Origin: Nannochloris sp. 'desiccata'
Taxonomy: Eukaryota; Chlorophyta; Trebouxiophyceae; Chlorellales; Chlorellaceae
NCBI GenBank assembly: GCA_019044685.2
Contig: JAGTXX020000012.1
Span: 682,001-746,000 of the forward strand
DNA length: 64,000 nucleotides
Reading direction: 5' to 3'
Part shown: in pieces, positions 24,201 to 32,831 of the stretch
Position numbering within the stretch: the first letter of the stretch is position 1
Layout of the letters: every line of letters begins with the position of its first letter
The notes under the pieces: model-generated
What the model was told of the DNA's origin: nothing
Databases searched by the model: none
The model's input: only the letters and a program-made list of their open reading frames with translations
Program-made: the position numbers and the translations under genes

Positions 24201-24556
24201 ACTTGGAGAGGCCCCCCAAATATCTTGTCTATGATTTTGGTTGTGCTGCGCTAGATTATTGCCTCAACCGCCTCCCAGGTTGGTTTAAAAATATGATGGT
24301 AGTTGTGGACCGAATGCATTGGGATAACCACACTGCATGCTGCTCTCGTTTTAATATTCGTTTATACGAAGATCTCGATGGTCTTAACAGCCAGATTGCA
24401 GAACAGTGCAACGCCGCTTTGAGAAAAATCAATCCGACGCTGCATCGTTCAAGTCAACCTTTCTTCATGGTAATGCTACGGCAGTATCTACATGCCTGGA
24501 ACACAAAAAAGGAAAAGGCACTTGGTATAGGCCTCGGCCGAGGGCTTCTTTATTAG
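21215..24556 (+). CDS. KDZ-superfamily transposase with SWIM-like zinc finger
   Basis: Exons 21215(open)-22057, 22142-22538, 22607-22704 and 22793-24556 join in phase to about 1,030 residues; the true start codon or first exon is unresolved because the frame has no early ATG. A SWIM-type cluster C-x-C...C-x-H (CRCTCRLYRVTAVCAHVG) is followed by further Cys groups (CTHCSGSNCNH, MCYRCH, CTCDGC). The catalytic region near the C-terminus begins GGVMTIFCPHGVCYAGF and contains YDFGCAALDYC, DRMHWDNHTAC and an acidic SQIAEQCNAAL segment. These correspond to the DDE-type acid residues and the Cys/His groups of KDZ transposases. It would cut and paste the element through its inverted repeats. No stop or frameshift interrupts it, so the enzyme may be active. 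Confidence 0.84.
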
Positions 24557-24953
24557 TAGGTGTGATGGGGAGATGGTGACTCGTCTTTCCGTGGTTGAAA
24601 ATTTTCAACAGTTTTTTTCAATTGATTATATAATGTTAACTAAATAATATTCTAAGCTGAGATGGATTTGTAATAAGATTATCGGATGAATAAATCGATT
24701 CATGGCGTAATAGCGTGGATTAAAATCATTGGTTATGCATAATTAACGCTCTCTCATTAATTACAACACTTTTAGAGAAGATGCAAGGGCACCGCACATA
24801 CCCGTTACCCCTAGATTCTCATACCTAATCACGTTGATGGCCACAAATCTTCTATAATTGCATTTTTTGTATATTTTTATTACATGTTGGGTATAAGAGG
24901 AGGCAAGAAAGCTGAAAGAGTCATGAGGAAAAGGAGAAACCGTTGAATACTGA

Positions 24954-25144
24954 GACAGGTGATCTCCGCCGCCACCACTCAATGATCACTCACAACTACC
25001 ACCACCAAAAAACAAAATTGAGGAAAACCAACTTGATATTCAGCACAAGCACTATAAATAACACAGCTCCAGAAAGTTTAACCACGATCTACGGCAGCTG
25101 AAAAAATGAAGCAGCAGGCCAGAAGGCGAAAAAGCAGGCCAAAA
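24954..25144 (+). repeat. 191-bp direct repeat, copy 1, inside KDZ element
   Basis: It appears identical over its full length to 25291-25481, offset 337 bp. It lies between the convergent 3' ends of the two element genes and encodes nothing recognisable. Confidence 0.95.
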
Positions 25145-25290
25145 CAGGGTCCTGCAGGCAACAAGCCAAGAACTGAAACATGAATAGTGCGCGCTATTTC
25201 ACAGAACTAAGGTCTCTACACATGCAGAAACCAATAGCTGTCAGCGGGCAAGCCTGCATCGGCGCAGAGAAAAACAAAAGTGCAAGGTGG

Positions 25291-25481
25291 GACAGGTGAT
25301 CTCCGCCGCCACCACTCAATGATCACTCACAACTACCACCACCAAAAAACAAAATTGAGGAAAACCAACTTGATATTCAGCACAAGCACTATAAATAACA
25401 CAGCTCCAGAAAGTTTAACCACGATCTACGGCAGCTGAAAAAATGAAGCAGCAGGCCAGAAGGCGAAAAAGCAGGCCAAAA
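25291..25481 (+). repeat. 191-bp direct repeat, copy 2, inside KDZ element
   Basis: Second copy of the 24954-25144 sequence. It ends 11 bp before the stop codon of the minus-strand accessory gene. Confidence 0.95.
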
Positions 25482-25492
25482 GCACACACTGA

Positions 25493-27808
25493 TCACTCGT
25501 CTTCAACACCACTACTGTCTAACTGGGAAGATTCAGGAGATTCTATATCACTATCACTATTTGTGGCCTGATCTGCAATATTTAAACCATCCATGCCATC
25601 ATCATTCTCCTGCTCTAGATCACTAGCCGCCTCATCTTCAATGGCAACGACAACATCCTCCAAAGCCCAAGCTAAACAACCAGTAGAAGAATTAAAAACT
25701 GGATCATGAGCGCGTTGGAGTCTATGAAGACCATTATTCATAATTTCTGTTTGCATATCTTCAAACTCGTCTTCTCCAACCTCTTGATCTTCGATCCCAG
25801 CGCCACCCCCGCCTGCACCTTGTTGTTGGAGCAAGCCTTCTTCAATATCAGCATTACCAACTTGCTGTGGGTTTTGGAAATGCTTCACCACGGAGGTGTT
25901 AAAAAATACTTTCAGCGCGTGAGCGGACAGGAGAAGTACCTTACCACCATTACCAGTTCGAAATTTTTGCTCTCCTCCATCCAACTTTGCTTCGAGCGCT
26001 GCAGCCTCAACGGAATAGCATACCTTCCCCAACGCGCTCTTCCTATTTCTCTGCAAGAAACAAAAGAAAATTGATTAAAAACGGATAATCACGTATGAAT
26101 GTGCACTATATTATACTTACCCACTTGTTCCAAGTAGAAAATGGTGGCTCTTTAATGTCGACGCCAGCGCCGAAAAAGTTGAAGAGCTCACTGAGCAAGA
26201 AATAACTGCCTAACGGCAATGACACCTCCGCGTTGCTTCCCTTACCGGCTGTAATACCCAATATACCGGCAGCTCCTGTTACTGTTATGTAGAAACGATG
26301 AATAACAGCGATCCCTCCTAAATAACCCATACCTTGCAATTGGCGAACACAACCGACGGTTGTTGGTTGAAGTTCCTCTTCAGCAGGGTTCCCGTCAGGA
26401 TGGGCCCCTTCAGCAGCAAAATCAGAATCCCAATCAATAGTGTCAGGGGCACCAGTAGCAACTTGAATATCACCACCAATCTCAAGGGCATTACCCAATA
26501 TAGCGGTGTACTTGTCGAGTTGAAATATTAATGATTTAGAGGCCTCCACGACCTGTGGTGCTGCACGATTGAGAGCCTGCACCATTACCTCTATTTGCCT
26601 GAGTTCTTCCATGGCTGCTTCGAGTTCATTGTATAAAATTAAACACAGCTGAGCTACTAGGTCGCATTGATTCTCAATCTGCGGTAAAAGCGCCCGCAAA
26701 GATGGGAACCTGCTGCCAATATCAGTGCCTTGCTGGTTGAAGAGCTGTTCCAATTTGAATTTGGTTGCTTGAACAGCAGCTGCAGCGTTATTACGAATGC
26801 GTGCTCCTGCATTTGCCCCTAGCAGGAGAGTGTTACTATCACGGAATGGGGCAGGTAGTTGAGACTCCCGCCGAGGTGGAGCTAAAGCTACACCAACAGC
26901 TGCAGCTGTTGCCAGAGTTGCATCCCCACCAGCACCAGCAGTTTCCATATCTAGACCATCTTGTGCATCAGCTACGACTGCAGTTGCGTTGTCAGTGGCG
27001 CCTTGCTGCTGCTGCTGCTGCTGCAACCCCATGGCTGGCGCCTGATCAATGAATCGTGCAAGAGCCTGAGGTTGTCTTCTATTGTTAGCCTTTGCACTGA
27101 TGTCACCGGAATCCAAAAACCGCACATGGTCGTTGAGGTCTTTCACGTAGTCCTTCACTTTGCCGATCAATTCAGGGGTCTGCAAACTGATGCCAATGCC
27201 CAACTGCTCAGCCATGAATTTTGAATACCGTTGAGCTACTGTTCTGCCCTTCTCCTACAAACCAGTGATAAACAGGAAGTTCTTAAGTTAGTTTATTATG
27301 ATATGAAGGAAGTTTAATTAGCCTAGCCAACGTACCGAGCCCCGTAAATTGCAGGCAACTGCCCTCAAGATTATTTCAACCCTTGTACATGACAGCCTTC
27401 TATTTCGCCTGAAGCGGGCATCTTCGACATCTGAGATAATATCTCCTCAATCTCTGCAGACCAATAGGGGCAAATCAGCATGAAATAGGACGCAGATGAT
27501 CAAACCCAAAAATATAAAAATGCATCTTTCCTCACGTTTCTTTACCGCTTCATTGTCCACATTATCCGCTGCTCTGAAATTAAATTCAGCAGGAGTATCT
27601 GCAAGGCCATCGGAGCGCATTTCAGACAAGCCAGCGCGAAACTTATATTATGAATCCCAAACTTATACAGCAATTCGTCCAATCGCGCTTGATCCAGGGA
27701 TCTCGCCCTAGCAACAATAGTCTGTGGGTGTTCATTTTGTAATGGCCGCTCGCCAAGTTCTTTCAAGACGATGTTGGCGGCTGCCAGTAGCCTTGGGTCA
27801 TGATCCAT
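25493..27808 (-). CDS. KDZ-element accessory protein, function unknown
   Basis: Five exons, 27808-27669, 27573-27536, 27453-27389, 27254-26121 and 26050-25493, join in phase (1,935 nt) to 644 residues starting MDHDPRLLAAANIVLKELG. I recognise no domain. Visible parts are a helical N-terminus, a central region with a short poly-Q and an Ala-rich stretch, a predicted helical segment (QCDLVAQLCLILYNELEAAM), a conserved-looking globular part (MGYLGGIAVIHRFYITVTG to FSTWNKW) and a C-terminal acidic tail (SDSDIESPESSQLDSSGVEDE). The consistent phases and typical splice signals, with reading frame kept over five exons, argue that it is a real gene. Lying wholly between the transposon ends, it is probably a transposition helper or a captured gene. 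An in-frame GTG at 27838 could extend it by 10 residues. Confidence 0.7.
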
Positions 27809-27919
27809 GATCAGGTAACTTCTAACACCTCGCAGCACCAGGGATAACCAGGACCTGCTAAACTCTTGTCAGTAATTTAAATAATATTTTAGCGGAGTTG
27901 CAGATAGAATGACGCAATA

Positions 27920-27974
27920 TAGAGAATCTCATTTAAGAATTTCATGTGAATATTGCAGGGGTCGAAGGCTTCTC
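27920..27974 (-). repeat. Right terminal inverted repeat of KDZ element
   Basis: Reverse complement of the left repeat at 51 of 55 positions. Read inward it begins GAGAAGCCTTCGA. Confidence 0.95.
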
Positions 27975-27982
27975 GCATAAAG
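27975..27982. repeat. Right 8-bp target-site duplication (GCATAAAG)
   Basis: Identical to 20828-20835, directly outside the right inverted repeat and 61 bp before the aminotransferase ATG at 28044. Confidence 0.93.
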
Positions 27983-28043
27983 AAGATTTCTCATTAAAAA
28001 ATAGCTCTCCTAGCATTTCGCAATCGTAATCATTACAATCGCC

Positions 28044-29509
28044 ATGTTAGTAATGCGCGTTTGGGGCCCCGAAGTGGCCCATTCTCCCCAACTTACCAGC
28101 ATCTCGCCACCTAAAAAATCATTTAAAGCCAGAGCAGGTGCGTATGTATCCATCAAAATTGAGACTGGTAATTACATTGGCATATAGAGGAAGATAGTCT
28201 TATTACATTGCCGCGTTTTAAATCAAATTTCCCTGTTTTCTCTGCAGCAAGTTGTGTGATGGCATCAACGAAAGTAGATCAGACGCTCAACCCCAGAGTA
28301 GCAGCTCTAAAGCCCTCTAAAACCATGGCACTCACAGATCTCGCCACCGGCTTGAAGGAAAAAGGTGTCGATATCATCGGATTAGCTGCAGGAGAGCCTG
28401 ATTTTGATACCCCTGCACCAATCATCGAAGCGGGAATGGACGCTCTTAAAAAAGGAATTACCCGTTATACCCCAAACACAGGCACAAGCGCTCTCCGCCA
28501 GGCTATTTGCACCAAACTTGAATCTGAAAACGGACTTAAATATGCTGTAAATGAAATCGTTGTCAGTAATGGAGCCAAACAAAGTATTTGGCAGGCGCTC
28601 TTGGCGACCTGTGCTGAAGGCGATGAGGTTATTATTCCAGCACCCTATTGGGTAAGCTACCCAGAGATGGCACGATTAGCAGGCGCAACTCCTGTTATTG
28701 TAGATACCACCTCTCAAGATGGATTCTTAATGTCTCCAGAGAAATTAGAAGCTTCCTTAACCCCTCGCTCTCGTCTTTTAATTCTTTGTACCCCTTCAAA
28801 CCCTTCGGGAGCTGTCTACCCCTTAGAAACACTCCAAGCGTTGGCTAAAGTAGTTGAGAAACATCCCAGATTACTAGTTTTATCAGATGAAATTTATGAA
28901 TATATTGTTTATCCACCAGCACAGCATCATTCTTTCGGAACCTTGCCAGGAATGTTTGACCGAACCCTCACTGTCAACGGGTTCAGCAAAGCATATGCTA
29001 TGACTGGGTGGAGGTTAGGCTATTTAGCTGCACCCAAACATTTCGCTACTGCTGCTGGAGTGGTTCAGAGTCAAAGCACGTCTGGGGCGAGTAGCATAGC
29101 ACAGCATGCTGCAGTAGCGGCACTAGGAATGGGGGTCCATGGCGGTTCTTTAGTCCAAGAAATGGTCGATTCATTTAGAGAAAGGAGAGAGTACGTCGTT
29201 AAGAGACTTAGGAAGATCCCTGGCGTGGTATTAGCAGAGCCTGAAGGCGCTTTTTATGCTTTACCAGACGTAGCTGCTCTTATTGGACCAGGGTCAAATG
29301 GGAAAGATTTTGGACCGGTAGAGGATGTTGACGCCATGGCAAGATATTTAGTAGAAAAAGCAAATGTAGCGTTAGTCCCTGGAGATGCGTTTGGAGCACC
29401 GACGTGTATTCGGTTATCGTATGCTGCGTCTATGGAGACGTTGGAAAAGGCGTTGGATAGGATTGCTGATGCATTATCTCCGGAAAAATACACACGACGG
29501 CGCTCATAA
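28044..29509 (+). CDS. Aspartate/prephenate-type aminotransferase (class Ib) with N-terminal extension
   Basis: Exons 28044-28137 and 28248-29509 join in phase to 451 residues. The core from MASTKVDQTLNPRVAALKPS is a complete subgroup Ib aminotransferase: GLAAGEPDFDTP, SNGAKQSIWQAL, CTPSNPSGAVY, LSDEIYEYI, the PLP lysine in NGFSKAYAMTGWRLGY, and CIRLSYAAS near the end, whose Arg binds the carboxylate. Enzymes of this group exchange aspartate or glutamate nitrogen and in plastids can make arogenate. The first exon adds about 35 residues (MLVMRVWGPEVAHSPQ..., then KKSFKARA) that could be an organelle-targeting sequence; this is inferred, and translation could also start at the ATG at 28259. The KDZ transposon lies immediately upstream. 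The gene is convergent with LEO1. Confidence 0.92.
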
Positions 29510-29692
29510 GAGAGATTCTCATTATTAAGATCCAATCTTTCACTTTTTAATCTTATTTTTCAAATCTTTTAAATACTGTGTATACTGTAGTAAGTTTCCA
29601 TCAATACTGGTGTGATTTACAATTAATAAAGAAGCGTAAACTCTGCAGTAAAGCTCAGACCAGACCGCCACAACTTTGAACAATTTTAGTCT

Positions 29693-31060
29693 CTATTCAC
29701 TGTCACTTTCCATTAGCATAGCACGTGCTCTCTTTTTTACCGCACTATCACGCCGTTTCTCTCCTCCTCCTCCTCCTCCTTCTTCTTCTTCATCATCGCT
29801 ATCTTTTAAAACACCTCCACCTCCACCAGTAGCAGGCACTGCAGGTGGCGCTGAGGTTTTTGCCGCCGCCAGTCGTCTCTCTGCCTCAGCCTCTTCTTCA
29901 TAATCTCTCGCGCGTGGTCTAGATACCAACCTGCGTACATCTACTTCCTCTTCTTCCTCGTCATCATCCTCATCCTCGTCTTCTAACTCTCCAGCAGCAT
30001 ACCCTTCGCCTGGCTCCATGTCTTCATCTCGAACTATAAAGCCATCATCTTCTTCATCTTCCTCCTCCTCTTCTTCCTCATCCTCTTCTAAAAAGCGTGC
30101 ATTTAAAGCAGTAGGACGATTGCGTGACCCACCACCACCATAAGAAATTGGCGTGCTTCTATATTTTTTCATTTGTTTCTGCTGCTTGTCTGCGAGTTTT
30201 TCTAGATCTTTGATGCGTGCCGCTTCTGCTCTCTCTTGGTCTTCTTTTTCTTTCTTTGGGTCAACTAAAGTAGTGGTCGCACGGACACGTAGTTGTCTGG
30301 AGCTGCCGTGATGTTTGACTACTGCTGCTGCAAGGCGTTTGTGGCTGGTGCTCGTCAAAGAAGCAGGGCGCAAAGTGATTTTTTTATGTAATGGACCCTG
30401 TCCTTGAATTAAATTGGGATGGCGGGCAAATAAGAAGGAATGATCGCCACTAACGTCAATTTCACGTACATCCATTACTTCATCACCTACATGTAAGGTA
30501 ACACTGCCATCAGACCAACGAATGAGTCTAGAATTACTTTCTCTGTAGAGATTGCCATCGGGGCCCGCAGCCCAGCGCCAACGGATGGCATTCGTGTCGT
30601 GTAAACGAACACGCTTATGGCCACGTTCATCAATGTATTCTGCACCACTTGGTTCGTAGGTTTCAGGGTCAAATGGACGGGGTTCTATAGCGATAATATT
30701 AGAAAGCTTGGTAAGACGGAGCTGATCGGTGTCAAGGACATTGTGCAGAGGGACAGCAACACGCATAGGAGGGCCACGAAGAACTTCTTCCTCTTCTTCT
30801 GGAGTGGGTTCTCGGTAATATGCGTTATCCTCTTCAGCAGCCGCTGCTGCAGAGCTCGGTTTAGAAGGACCGGCGTCGTCTTCATCTTCGTCGTCACTAC
30901 CAAAAAGATCACGCATTTGATCTACTTGGGGAGCGCTTCCGTTCGCTGCCCCGGTGTTATCATCTTCAAGAACAGTTTTGGAAGCAGGATGAGCTACTTG
31001 TGGCTCTTCTTCGCTCTCACTTCCAAATAAATCTTCCATGGTGGCCTGATCGTCTGTCAT
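29693..31060 (-). CDS. LEO1: RNA polymerase II Paf1-complex subunit LEO1
   Basis: A single exon encodes 455 residues. The N-terminus is acidic (MEDLFGSESEEE, DLFGSDDEDEDD). The conserved Leo1 core lies at about residues 90-270, beginning YYREPTPEEEEEVLRGPP and including LHNVLDTDQLRLTKLSNI, IRWRWAAGPDG, ESNSRLIRWSDGSVTLHVG and SFLFARHPN. A basic helical stretch (LEKLADKQQKQMKKYRS) and a long Asp/Glu-rich tail with a glycine patch follow. LEO1 pairs with PAF1 in the Paf1 complex, which travels with RNA polymerase II and promotes histone modification during elongation. Its ATG overlaps, as ATGA, the stop codon of a short upstream reading frame. CDC73, another subunit of the same complex, is at 63123-64000. 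Confidence 0.93.
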   Translation of the reverse strand: MTDDQATMEDLFGSESEEEPQVAHPASKTVLEDDNTGAANGSAPQVDQMRDLFGSDDEDEDDAGPSKPSSAAAAAEEDNAYYREPTPEEEEEVLRGPPMRVAVPLHNVLDTDQLRLTKLSNIIAIEPRPFDPETYEPSGAEYIDERGHKRVRLHDTNAIRWRWAAGPDGNLYRESNSRLIRWSDGSVTLHVGDEVMDVREIDVSGDHSFLFARHPNLIQGQGPLHKKITLRPASLTSTSHKRLAAAVVKHHGSSRQLRVRATTTLVDPKKEKEDQERAEAARIKDLEKLADKQQKQMKKYRSTPISYGGGGSRNRPTALNARFLEEDEEEEEEEDEEDDGFIVRDEDMEPGEGYAAGELEDEDEDDDEEEEEVDVRRLVSRPRARDYEEEAEAERRLAAAKTSAPPAVPATGGGGGVLKDSDDEEEEGGGGGGEKRRDSAVKKRARAMLMESDSE

Positions 31061-31163
31061 TCTTGAATTTCAAGCCAAGTTTCACTTGCCCACAATAAAT
31101 CAAAGTCTTCTGAATTATCCTGAAAACAAATTATGCGCACGTAGTGCATGGTTGGCTTTATAG

Positions 31164-31919
31164 CAGTGCTTCGTTTAAGGATTTTGGCCTGGCATTTTTT
31201 CCCGGCATTTTTTCGTCCCTGGCCTGTTTTTCGGCATTCTGCCCCGGCATTTTTTCTGGATTCTGCCCCGGCATTTTTTCCATTTTTTTTCTTGACAGCA
31301 TCAGGCACTATTTCTGAGCAGCGCAGATGCGCCTTATTGAAACATGGCTGGAATTTCTTTAGATTACATCTTTAAAAAAGCAAAAACAAGGAACTACAAA
31401 TGCGCTCCACGACGCTTTTTCTTCGCCTTCCATACCTTTTTTCCTCTTCTGCAACAAGGAAGAAAATTCAGATTTGAATTTGGGTGGCTTATTTTAAGAA
31501 GTTAAGCATACAGATGACATCACATACCTTCAAAGCAGGTTCTTTGAACGGAGAAGAAGTCAAATCAATGGGTTGTTGCAAGTGCTGGACAGCCATGACT
31601 CGATCAAAGATCTGGGCAACCAAAGTTCGGACTAAGTCCTGATCATTGGTCTGCCGAGTGGTATCCATAGTGATAATGAGAGAATAACCTCTTACAAATG
31701 AACTTTTGTTAATTTAGTACTCTAAAACTGGCCTAAATCTCCGGCATTTTTTCAAAATTTTCGAAAAAAAACGGCATTTTCCCCCGGCATTTCTGGCCCG
31801 CCGGAGCTCCGCTCCGGCACTTTTTGCACGGCATTTTTTCCTGTTCCTGCGCCTGAAAATGCCGGAAAATTGGCATTTTCCGGCATTTTCGGCATATATG
31901 CCGGCTAAACGAAGCACTG
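31164..31919. mobile_element. Non-autonomous hAT-type element inserted in an intron
   Basis: The ends are perfect 14-bp inverted repeats CAGTGCTTCGTTTA (31164-31177 and the complement at 31906-31919), flanked by the octamer CTTTATAG on both sides (31156-31163 and 31920-31927). The CAGTG start and an 8-bp duplication fitting nTnnnnAn are hallmarks of the hAT superfamily. The 756-bp interior is far too small for a hAT transposase. Both subterminal zones (about 31185-31285 and 31739-31900) are filled with degenerate CCGGCATTTTTT units, and the middle holds a short coding-like segment on the minus strand. Confidence 0.85.
31370..31665 (-). other. Coding-like segment inside the hAT element, possibly captured
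   Basis: On the minus strand an ATG at 31665 opens a frame reading MDTTRQTNDQDLVRTLVAQI and continuing about 47 codons to a GTATGTG donor (exon end about 31531). After a TTGTTGCAG acceptor (31452) the frame continues in phase as KRKKGMEGEEKASW and on to a stop. The amino-acid mix is ordinary, unlike the GGCATTTT repeats on either side. I do not recognise the protein. It could be a captured host-gene fragment or a chance frame. Confidence 0.3.
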
Positions 31920-32028
31920 CTTTATAGCGACGGAAAAGCAAAGAAGAATGTTTTACCACAAACTGATGGCGCTGTTCAAGGGCCTTGTAAACCTCAAGCC
32001 CGCATTCAATGATGTAAACCACAATCAT

Positions 32029-32100
32029 TGTGTCATTTCTGCGATTTTCTGACGCGCGACCTGAGTGTTAGTAGTCTCTGTTTTGCATATCTAAGCATCG
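32029..32100. promoter_or_regulatory. Compact divergent promoter region upstream of NDUFS6
   Basis: Only 72 bp separate the NDUFS6 ATG from the start of the divergent leader frame that feeds into LEO1. The two transcription units probably share promoter elements here. Confidence 0.35.
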
Positions 32101-32577
32101 ATGAATTCCATTATTTCAAGGGTTGCTGCTTCTCGCACCCTGTCCCAGCAGCTCTGCAGAGCCTTTGCTAGCGAAACATCCATATCTCGTGCTGACATTG
32201 TAGAGAAAGCCAAAGAGGTGGCAACAACACTGAATCAAGACGAACCAACAGCTGTCTTGCCGGGGCAGGCGTTCGTTGGCGACCTTCGAGCAACGAGTGC
32301 TCTGTCCCTAGGAGATGGCATTAAAAATCACACTGCGAAGTGGCTTCAAAAGGAACTTGGAGGTAACCAAACGAGTCCATTAGAGTATATTATGGCTACT
32401 GAGCCAGTAAAAGTACACGGCCTTGTTGTTGCTTCTTATGGCGTTGACGATCCTTCACTTGGCTGTCCAGTTGAATATATTAGCTTAAAAGGGACCTCCA
32501 AAGATAACCCTGCTGTGTGCAAGTACACAGGGAATAAATACTATAGCGATGACTGGAAAGGTGGTGGTGCACACTGA
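32101..32577 (+). CDS. NDUFS6: Mitochondrial complex I subunit NDUFS6 (13-kDa), zinc site degenerate
   Basis: A single exon encodes 158 residues. The N-terminus (MNSIISRVAASRTLSQQLCRAFAS) is a typical basic, Ser/Arg-rich mitochondrial presequence. The C-terminal third aligns closely with plant NDUFS6: NHTAKWLQ, then PLEYIMATEPVKVHG and LGCPVEYISLKG, ending CKYTGNKYY. NDUFS6 is a matrix-side accessory subunit of NADH dehydrogenase needed for late assembly. In most homologues a C-H-C-C set binds zinc. Here the expected first Cys is Ser (VASYG), the His is Cys (LGCP) and the last Cys is Thr (CKYTG), so only one canonical ligand is kept. The family assignment rests on the NHTAKW and PVEYI contexts and is firm. 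Confidence 0.9.
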   Translation: MNSIISRVAASRTLSQQLCRAFASETSISRADIVEKAKEVATTLNQDEPTAVLPGQAFVGDLRATSALSLGDGIKNHTAKWLQKELGGNQTSPLEYIMATEPVKVHGLVVASYGVDDPSLGCPVEYISLKGTSKDNPAVCKYTGNKYYSDDWKGGGAH

Positions 32578-32777
32578 AAGGCAAAGTACTTTAATTAGCT
32601 GCCGCTTCATTTCTTTTTACCGCTCTGTTTTCCCTTTTTGCTTATTTGCTGTCGTTCTTTTCTTAATGTCATTCCCTTTTTGCTTCAAAATAAGAAAGCA
32701 TGTAACATTCTACTCAATTAAATGAATTTAGCCCTAGAAATTTATTTGAAGCTGCTCAAACATGGAAACAAGAAGTT

Positions 32778-32781
<4 letters not shown>

Positions 32782-32807
<26 letters not shown>
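32782..32807 (+). repeat. Run of 26 T
   Basis: A long T homopolymer lies between the convergent NDUFS6 and CSN7 genes, just outside the CSN7 stop. Confidence 0.9.
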
Positions 32808-32808
<1 letters not shown>

Positions 32809-32831
32809 CCCATTAAATGTATCATGCTACT

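Larger units (their letters stand above)
24557..25492. other. Noncoding centre of KDZ element
   Basis: 936 bp separate the convergent stop codons of the transposase and accessory genes. It is AT-rich at first, then contains the two 191-bp repeats with a 146-bp spacer. No gene seen. Confidence 0.6.
20836..27974. mobile_element. Complete KDZ-type DNA transposon with TIRs, TSD and two genes
   Basis: The ends are 55-bp inverted repeats, 20836-20890 and 27920-27974. They match at 51 of 55 positions, including an unbroken 37-bp core. Both sides are flanked by the identical octamer GCATAAAG (20828-20835 and 27975-27982), a perfect 8-bp target-site duplication. The 7,139-bp interior carries a transposase gene on + and an unknown gene on -, converging on a duplicated 191-bp sequence. 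Transposase motifs (YDFGC, then D..H...H...C, then a downstream Glu) place it in the Kyakuja/Dileera/Zisupton superfamily, for which I recall 8-bp duplications. Near-identical TIRs, an intact duplication and open reading frames suggest recent insertion and possibly an autonomous copy. Confidence 0.93.
31057..32028 (-). other. Short two-exon reading frame in the LEO1 leader; TTL-like remnant or uORF
   Basis: Exon 32028-31957 (MIVVYIIECGLEVYKALEQR...) has a GTAAAA donor. The frame continues in phase at 31119-31057 after a TTTTCAG acceptor and ends DNSEDFDLLWASETWLEIQE, 44 residues in all. Its TGA overlaps the LEO1 ATG. The DFDLLWA pattern after a short helix recalls the start of tubulin-tyrosine-ligase-like proteins, but no catalytic domain follows. 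It could be a 5' remnant of such a gene, or an upstream frame on the LEO1 transcript. The intron is 837 nt because a hAT-type element sits in it; without the element it would be 73 nt. The start is only 72 bp from the divergent NDUFS6 ATG. Confidence 0.35.
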
